NCBI GenBank assembly: GCA_916700875.1
Contig: CAKAKS010000038.1
Span: 13,941,444-14,005,443, forward strand
Source of the DNA: Sebastes aleutianus
Taxonomy: Eukaryota > Chordata > Actinopteri > Perciformes > Sebastidae
DNA: 64,000 nucleotides
Direction of reading: 5' to 3'
The notes beneath the pieces were generated by a model. That model ran no database searches. It was not told the DNA's origin and saw only the letters and a program-made list of their open reading frames with translations. Shown here piece after piece: positions 58,218-64,000 of the stretch. Each line of letters begins with the position of its first letter. The stretch's first letter is position 1. The position numbers were made by a program, and so were the translations under genes.

Positions 58218-59788
58218 TGTTCTTATCTATTTTTATTGTTATCCCTTAATTTCCTTTATATGTATTTCCTTTGTATCGGTTAAGTTTATTAAAAAAACAA
58301 CAACAACACAGGCACTCGAACCAATGCATTATGGGATACATATTGCCCTCGTAGGCTCCGTGTTGGATTACAAAGCTTGTGAAAGGGAGCCGTTGTTGGA
58401 AAGCTAACGCTACAACGATGACGTAGTGGAGGCTCTTTAAAGTGAGTGTCTAAACTTTAAACTTTTAAACTTTATTTCCGTCGTCTCATACATGCAGGTA
58501 CATATATATGAAATGTGACCTCTGCAACCATAGTTTTCCAGAGATAATATAAAAAATATAAATTATAGTTATATAGTTATAGCTACTTTCATGAGCTATA
58601 GATGCAGTTGGCATTCATGGGAACGCCCACAAAACGCCACATCAGGTTTACACCATGGGGGAAAACAAAGCATTCCCTGCTACGCCCAAAAACTGCTGTG
58701 TAGCTTTCTGCAGTTAAATAAACTTAGAGGGACTGTTTGTAACTTCTTACACGTTTAAATCAATCCGTTCGGTGTCCGATGCGCGTTTGCGTGTGGCTAC
58801 GCTGTTCAGACAAGACTACAACACAAACTACACGGAAATACCAAAACCTCAGTTATATCTAGTGAAGCCCGTCTTGCAAAACAGTGTCGGCCGCGGGGGA
58901 GACTGTAGCTTTGGTCTCCAGGGCCGGAGTCTCTGCTGTACCCTGCTCCGCTGCTCCTCTGCCTGCCTGCCTTCACTCACACAGCGCGCTCATTCTCGCT
59001 CTTTCGCTCCACCTCTCACGTGCATGCGCGCACACTACACACTGCAGAAGAGTTAGTTTAGCCCTGAGAATATCTAGTGAATGAGTGGATGTTTTTTTGC
59101 CGAAATAAATGCTGCAGCTCCTCCAGACCAACAGAGGTTTTCCGTGTCTTGTGAAGTGACGGGGCTCCGCAGTGAGAAACGTTAACGTCCCCGACCAAAA
59201 CTCCGGTGTCTCCCCTGACATTATATGTGCCGATCTGATGTATAAGCCATTACCGACCACAGCCTAAACAACAGTCCTATTTGATTTCCTCTCACATCCT
59301 TGTATTACTCAGACAGTAGAGACGTACAGCGAAACCTTTGTGCTTCTCAGATAGTCGTGTAAACACATTATGGCATAACATCAGATTAGATCGTCCTTAT
59401 TCCAAAGCATGCATGAAAAACATAATGAAAGCTTCTTTCAGGAGCACACACTGGTTTACACACAGGCCAATTAAAGTATCCGGTGGTAAATTTTCTGTGA
59501 CAATTTATCTTAGTTTATCTGAATGACTGAATGCAGTAAATTCCACCAGTTCGACTCTTTGACTGAAACAAATGCAAAGAATGCATTGAAAGTCTACTGA
59601 TGTGTATTTGTCACACTGATTTTCTGAGGTACAATCCAGTACTGTAAGTTCAAACTGTGTACAGTCCTCAGGTTATTGTGGTGTGTTTATATCTGCGTGG
59701 GCATGTGTCTTTTTGAGTGTATGTGTACACACACAGAAGTACTCATCAAACATTGGCCTTGTGGGCAACCACACACTGCTCTATTCTT

Positions 59789-60151
59789 TTCTGTGTGTGT
59801 GTGTGTGTGTGTTCACGTGCATGTGTGTGTGTGTGTGCATGAGCCTCCTTCCCATTCACAGGCCCTTTTGTGTGGGTGTCTGTCAGCGGTGTTGTCTGCA
59901 GGCAGGCCCCCATTGTGTTCAACCACTGCTCCTTATTGACACAGGGCCCCTGGCGCTTCGTGTTCCCATGGCCCCCCGACCACGGCGGACGGAAGGCTGA
60001 AACCGGAGCCCCGGACCTGGGGTGAGTTTGTTTGCACTCCCCTTTCTCTCCCCTGGTGCTCCTGGAGCTCTCGTCCACGGGGACGGGCTAAACGGATGGC
60101 GGCATAGTGCAAGTGTGTGTGTTGTAAGGGGAAGTTTAGGGAGGGGGGGGT

Positions 60152-60194
<43 letters not shown>
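59789..60194. repeat. (GT)n microsatellites
   Basis: GT tracts at 59789-59840 (interrupted) and 60153-60194. Confidence 0.9.
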
Positions 60195-60196
<2 letters not shown>

Positions 60197-60782
60197 TGAA
60201 CATGAAAAAAATCTAAGGTGGAAAGACAGGTAATCATGTGGTCACAGCTGCAGCTGTCGACAGGGGAACCCCAGTGATACTCATTGTGTGGATAAGAAGT
60301 TTGTGCATGTGGGTGTGTAGTGGTTTTGACCTTCACATCATATGGGCCCTTTACCGTCCTGTATAATGGCTCGATGCTTCACAGCGAGGCCCTCAGAGGT
60401 CAAAGGGAGAGCAAACATTAATGGAGAAGATTCTTCTCTGAAAGCTATTATCGCCTCTGTGGCCTATCGTGACCCTGCACTGGTGTTGAGACAAATCTAG
60501 TTCCCATGCGCAAAGTGTTCTCTGCAGAACGGCTTAATACTGCACCACTGCACATGTCCTGCATTTACACTGCAGCTTTAAAACTGACTTTGATGTGACA
60601 GCAACAGTTTGTACAACTGAACTGGTGTCATTCAAGACAACTAAAAGTTTTTGTTTCAGTCTAATCTTTTCTCATTGTTCCACCTTTGAAGGGGCGCTCT
60701 GCTGATATTACACATAGAAAAAAAAAATCCCTGTTGAAAATGTCCAAGTCCCACCAAAGTTGTTTTTACTATATATTTACTT

Positions 60783-61466
60783 TGGCTGTCAAAGTTAATG
60801 CGATGATAACGCGTTAAGGCAAATTCATTTTAACGCCATTCATTTCTTTAACGCATTAATGCACCGATCTTTTGGAGGATGTCGCGGGCTCCGTTTTAAA
60901 GCTAGAGTGAAGATACTGGCATCATATGAATCTAGAAAAATCTAAGGAAATCAATGTTACCAACCATGTCATAGTAGGCTAAATAACGCTCCAAACTTAT
61001 GCTAAATTTTGATGAGGAAAAACTGTCATGGCCATTTTCAAAGGGGTCCCTTGACCTCTGACCTCAAGATATGTGAATGAAAATGGGTTCTATGGGTACC
61101 CACGAGTCTCCCCTTTACAGACATGCCCACTTTATGATAATCACATGCAGTTTGGGGCAAGTCATAGTCAAGTCAGCACACTGACAGCTGTTGTTGCCTG
61201 TTGGGCTTGAGTTTGCCATGTTATGATTTCAGCATATTTTTTATGCTAAATGCAGTACCTGTGAGGGTTTCTGGACAATATTTGTCATTGTTTTGTGTTG
61301 TTAATTGATTTCTAATAATAAATATATACATACATTTGCATAAATTAGCATATTTGCCCACTCACATGTTGATAAGAGTATTAAATACTTGACAAATCTC
61401 CCTTTGAGGTACATTTTGAACACTGTGCGATTAATTTAATTTGAAATATTTTAATCGATTGACAGA
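60783..61466. mobile_element. hAT-like MITE, GGCTGTCAA family, copy 4
   Basis: Starts TTGGCTGTCAAAGTTAATG and ends ATCGATTGACAG, with decayed tips. The interior matches 37347-38003 in the same orientation, e.g. GTGAGGGTTTCTGGACAATA. Confidence 0.8.
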
Positions 61467-61936
61467 TAAAGAAGAAAAGTAAAAACTGGAAGCCCATTTT
61501 TTTTTGTCTTCTGTCATTTGGTGTGCTGCTTTTGAACATACAGTTCATGTCTGACAGTGACCTGACCCTGAAAGTAAAAGTACAGCCCGACCTTTGCTCT
61601 AATTTCTTTCAGTTCGTTGAAATAGATTCAAACAGTCAGACTGTTAAAACGATCCTCTGTGAGAATAGCTATATGAAGTGAGAAAAAAAGAGTGACTCAG
61701 AGAGGTCCTTTACTCACTAAAATGTCAGAACACTTTACGAAGGAGTGGCTGAGCAGGAGGAGGGGGGGGCGATGGGAAACACTGGTTGATGAAATAAAAC
61801 GGGTGTATGTGGGGGTGGAAATACTCCATCCATCCTTCCATCCGGTTGCGCGTACAATGGAGCTTGGGGCGGCAGAGTGTGTGTTTATGGCACACTGGCG
61901 GGCTATGCTGTGTGAACCTGGCAAGGGCACGCAAAT

Positions 61937-61969
<33 letters not shown>

Positions 61970-62150
61970 CACACACACACTTGCAAGGAAAAGGCATTAC
62001 CATGTGAAAACGAAAGGGCAATTAAGATGTGGAGAGTTTACTGGCTTGTGGTGTGGTGGCCTCTCTTCTGTCCTTTTCCTTTTCAGCCTGGCTTTATTTA
62101 GGGCCACCGTCTCCAAGTCAAGGCCAACGCGATCAATACACACACACATT

Positions 62151-62182
<32 letters not shown>

Positions 62183-62314
62183 TTGTGCATGGCAGTGTTT
62201 GTGCCAGATATAAACTTGCCGCCTCAGGCTTCCCTCTCTCTGGTGTCAACGGGTGACAGAAATGTGTGTGTTTCTGTTACACAAGAGTGTTTATGATTAT
62301 GTCTGTTAATCCAG

Positions 62315-62365
<51 letters not shown>

Positions 62366-62375
62366 CACACACACT
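61937..62375. repeat. three (CA)n microsatellites
   Basis: CA arrays at 61937-61980, 62139-62181 and 62314-62375. Confidence 0.95.
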
Positions 62376-62439
62376 CACATGTTGTGTTCAAACTTGCTTT
62401 TTATTTGTGGGATCAAATAGTTTTTCTTAGATGTCATAT

Positions 62440-62441
62440 TT

Positions 62442-62484
<43 letters not shown>

Positions 62485-62618
62485 TGTGTTCCTGAGGGTC
62501 GGCCTGCATCTGTTCATGACCGTGTGTTTGTTTATAAGTGGTGTGTGTGAGAATGTGTATACATACCGCATCATCTCCGCGTGTGTCCCAGCGCGTCTAT
62601 GGTGTCAAGAAGTGACAA

Positions 62619-62672
<54 letters not shown>

Positions 62673-62794
62673 TAAGGGAAGGTGCTGGTTCCCACAGCTC
62701 AGATCTAATTCAGCTGTAACTCAATCTCCGTGTGAGTGCCGCTCCTCCAGTGCTCTCCTCTCCCTCTGGAGTGTGTGTGTGTATGAGTGTATAT

Positions 62795-62835
<41 letters not shown>
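62440..62835. repeat. three (GT)n microsatellites
   Basis: GT arrays at 62440-62490, 62621-62671 and 62779-62835, opposite in sense to the CA arrays just upstream. Confidence 0.95.
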
Positions 62836-62836
<1 letters not shown>

Positions 62837-63020
62837 CGGGGAGACATTTCCCCTCTCAGACCCCTTAGTATCAGTTTACTGTGTCAACGCCAGGAGCTTG
62901 ATGGCAGCAGCAGCAGCCACGTTCACACACACACACATAGACACCTTATACCTACCATTCAGACATAAGGGGGGTTATGGGACACTGGTGATGTGAGTGT
63001 GCATGTTTGTTTGTGTATAA

Positions 63021-63092
63021 TATATATACACATATATATATATATATATATATATGTGTATATACATTATATATATATATATGTGTGTGTGG
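63021..63092. repeat. (AT)n-(GT)n palindromic tract
   Basis: Alternating TATATA with TGTGTA interruptions; largely self-complementary. Confidence 0.9.
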
Positions 63093-64000
63093 TCTTCCTG
63101 TGGGATGAGACATGACATGACATAACGTCCTTTCATCATGCTAAGAGTAAAGGAGGGATAAAGACGTGTTGAACTGACACTTTCGGAAATGTGGAAGAAA
63201 TGTCTTGTTAGCAAAGATCCTTCATGAATCGGCCCAGTTATACATAAATCTGCCTCTCTTTGTGTATTATTATTATTTGTGTATAATTTGTTACAATTAA
63301 ATGTTAATTTTTAAGATATGATTTTCAGAAAATACAATACCTTTCATCGGCAGTTGGTGAGACAGGATAATGGTTTTTGAGCTCTGTTACTCTCTAAGGA
63401 GATATTGTTGTCTCTGCTTCTACTATCAAATCAAACTGCATCATGGGTGCAAAAATACAACCTACATTGATGTATTTTTTTCATTTACTGTAATATATTG
63501 ATAGGCATCAAACTAGTTCAGAATCAAATTTTTTTTTAAACACATTTTTAGTCACCAGAGGGACTCTACAGCTCAAACTGGCTGAAGAGAGGACGCTGCC
63601 AGGATACTCCTCGCTTTCTTCCTCGTCCTTTCTGTAAAACGTTGAGTCAAAGGGCTTTGGGGGTTTACCAACTATAAAGGGTTCCACTGTAGAAAATAAT
63701 CAGCTTGGATTAGGAAACACCGTTTCACTATGACTCATGGTCTCCACCTCGTCCAAAATGTTCTTATATTGAGACAACTCGGTGGGTAATATTGCTCATG
63801 CTACCGATTTAACAACTGAATTTAGTTTTATTATTGCAGAATTTACAGGGACAACCAGGCCCAAGTGATGTATAGTAAAGGATTTTAAGATATTACTGTA
63901 AAGGACGATGGAATAGCCAACCTGAAAGGACGGGTGAGAAAATGTTGAGAGCAGGTTTAGAATATGTATCATTGTGAGATACAACAACAACAACAGAGAG

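Larger units (their letters stand above)
56836..60783. other. intergenic region downstream of zbtb10
   Basis: Contains a truncated hAT-like copy (56984-57331), trinucleotide and AT microsatellites, a CpG-rich repeat-like patch (about 58722-59275), GT tracts and one unassigned exon-like segment at 59945-60021. No gene can be assigned. Confidence 0.45.
61467..64000. other. intergenic, microsatellite-dense right end
   Basis: Holds at least seven CA, GT or AT arrays (61937-63092). Beyond them is AT-rich DNA with one exon-like minus-strand segment at 63508-63686. No gene assigned. Confidence 0.45.

Noticed and set aside
61692..62213. 173-codon open frame downstream of zbtb10
   Set aside because: Much of it is His-Thr repeats from CA microsatellites; the rest has no recognised motif.
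62384..62968. Val-Cys-rich open frames
   Set aside because: These are translated GT microsatellites.
1..64000. tRNA, rRNA or microRNA genes
   Set aside because: I saw no tRNA A/B-box pair with a fold, no rRNA similarity and no convincing miRNA hairpin outside simple repeats; a covariance-model search was not possible.

Overview
The window is vertebrate nuclear DNA, most likely from a percomorph teleost. This rests on GT-AG introns of 0.5-10 kb, many CA/GT microsatellites, and many copies of short AT-rich hAT-type inverted-repeat elements typical of spiny-rayed fish. No bacterial, plasmid or phage features are visible. The species cannot be named from the sequence.

Two protein-coding genes can be reconstructed exon by exon. 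On the minus strand, 28344 to 6945, lies tpd52 (tumor protein D52). It has two alternative first exons: a short one at 28326-28344 and a long 'PrLZ-type' one at 17936-18059. Four shared exons, one optional 42-nt exon and a 3' terminal exon follow. All phases agree, giving products of about 180 or 215 aa (+14 with the optional exon). On the plus strand, 32577 to 53981, lies zbtb10. Its five coding exons join in frame to a 761-aa BTB/zinc-finger transcription factor. A 3' UTR of about 2.85 kb ends at an AATAAA at 56814.

The two genes are head-to-head, with their start codons 4.2 kb apart. From established knowledge, TPD52 and ZBTB10 are neighbours on human 8q21, and the paralogous pair TPD52L2/ZBTB46 lies together on 20q13. 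The long N-terminal exon of the zinc-finger gene and the PrLZ-type exon of the other identify the TPD52/ZBTB10 pair. The interval between the promoters holds a CRE- and E-box-bearing upstream region next to tpd52, a 5'-truncated LINE, and a ~275-bp tandem array ending about 500 bp before the zbtb10 start codon.

Layout: 1-6180 intergenic and repeat-rich, with a possible gene 3' end at the extreme left edge; 6183-28344 tpd52; 28345-32576 divergent promoter interval; 32577-56835 zbtb10; 56836-64000 intergenic, very rich in microsatellites, with two unassigned exon-like segments. The genes do not form a pathway; TPD52 is a cytoplasmic coiled-coil trafficking adaptor and ZBTB10 a nuclear DNA-binding repressor. 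I found no evidence of a new multi-gene system. The points most worth a second look are the BED/TTF-like zinc-binding module in zbtb10 exon 1, the conserved alternative-exon design of tpd52, the promoter-proximal tandem array, and the unassigned exon candidates near the right edge.
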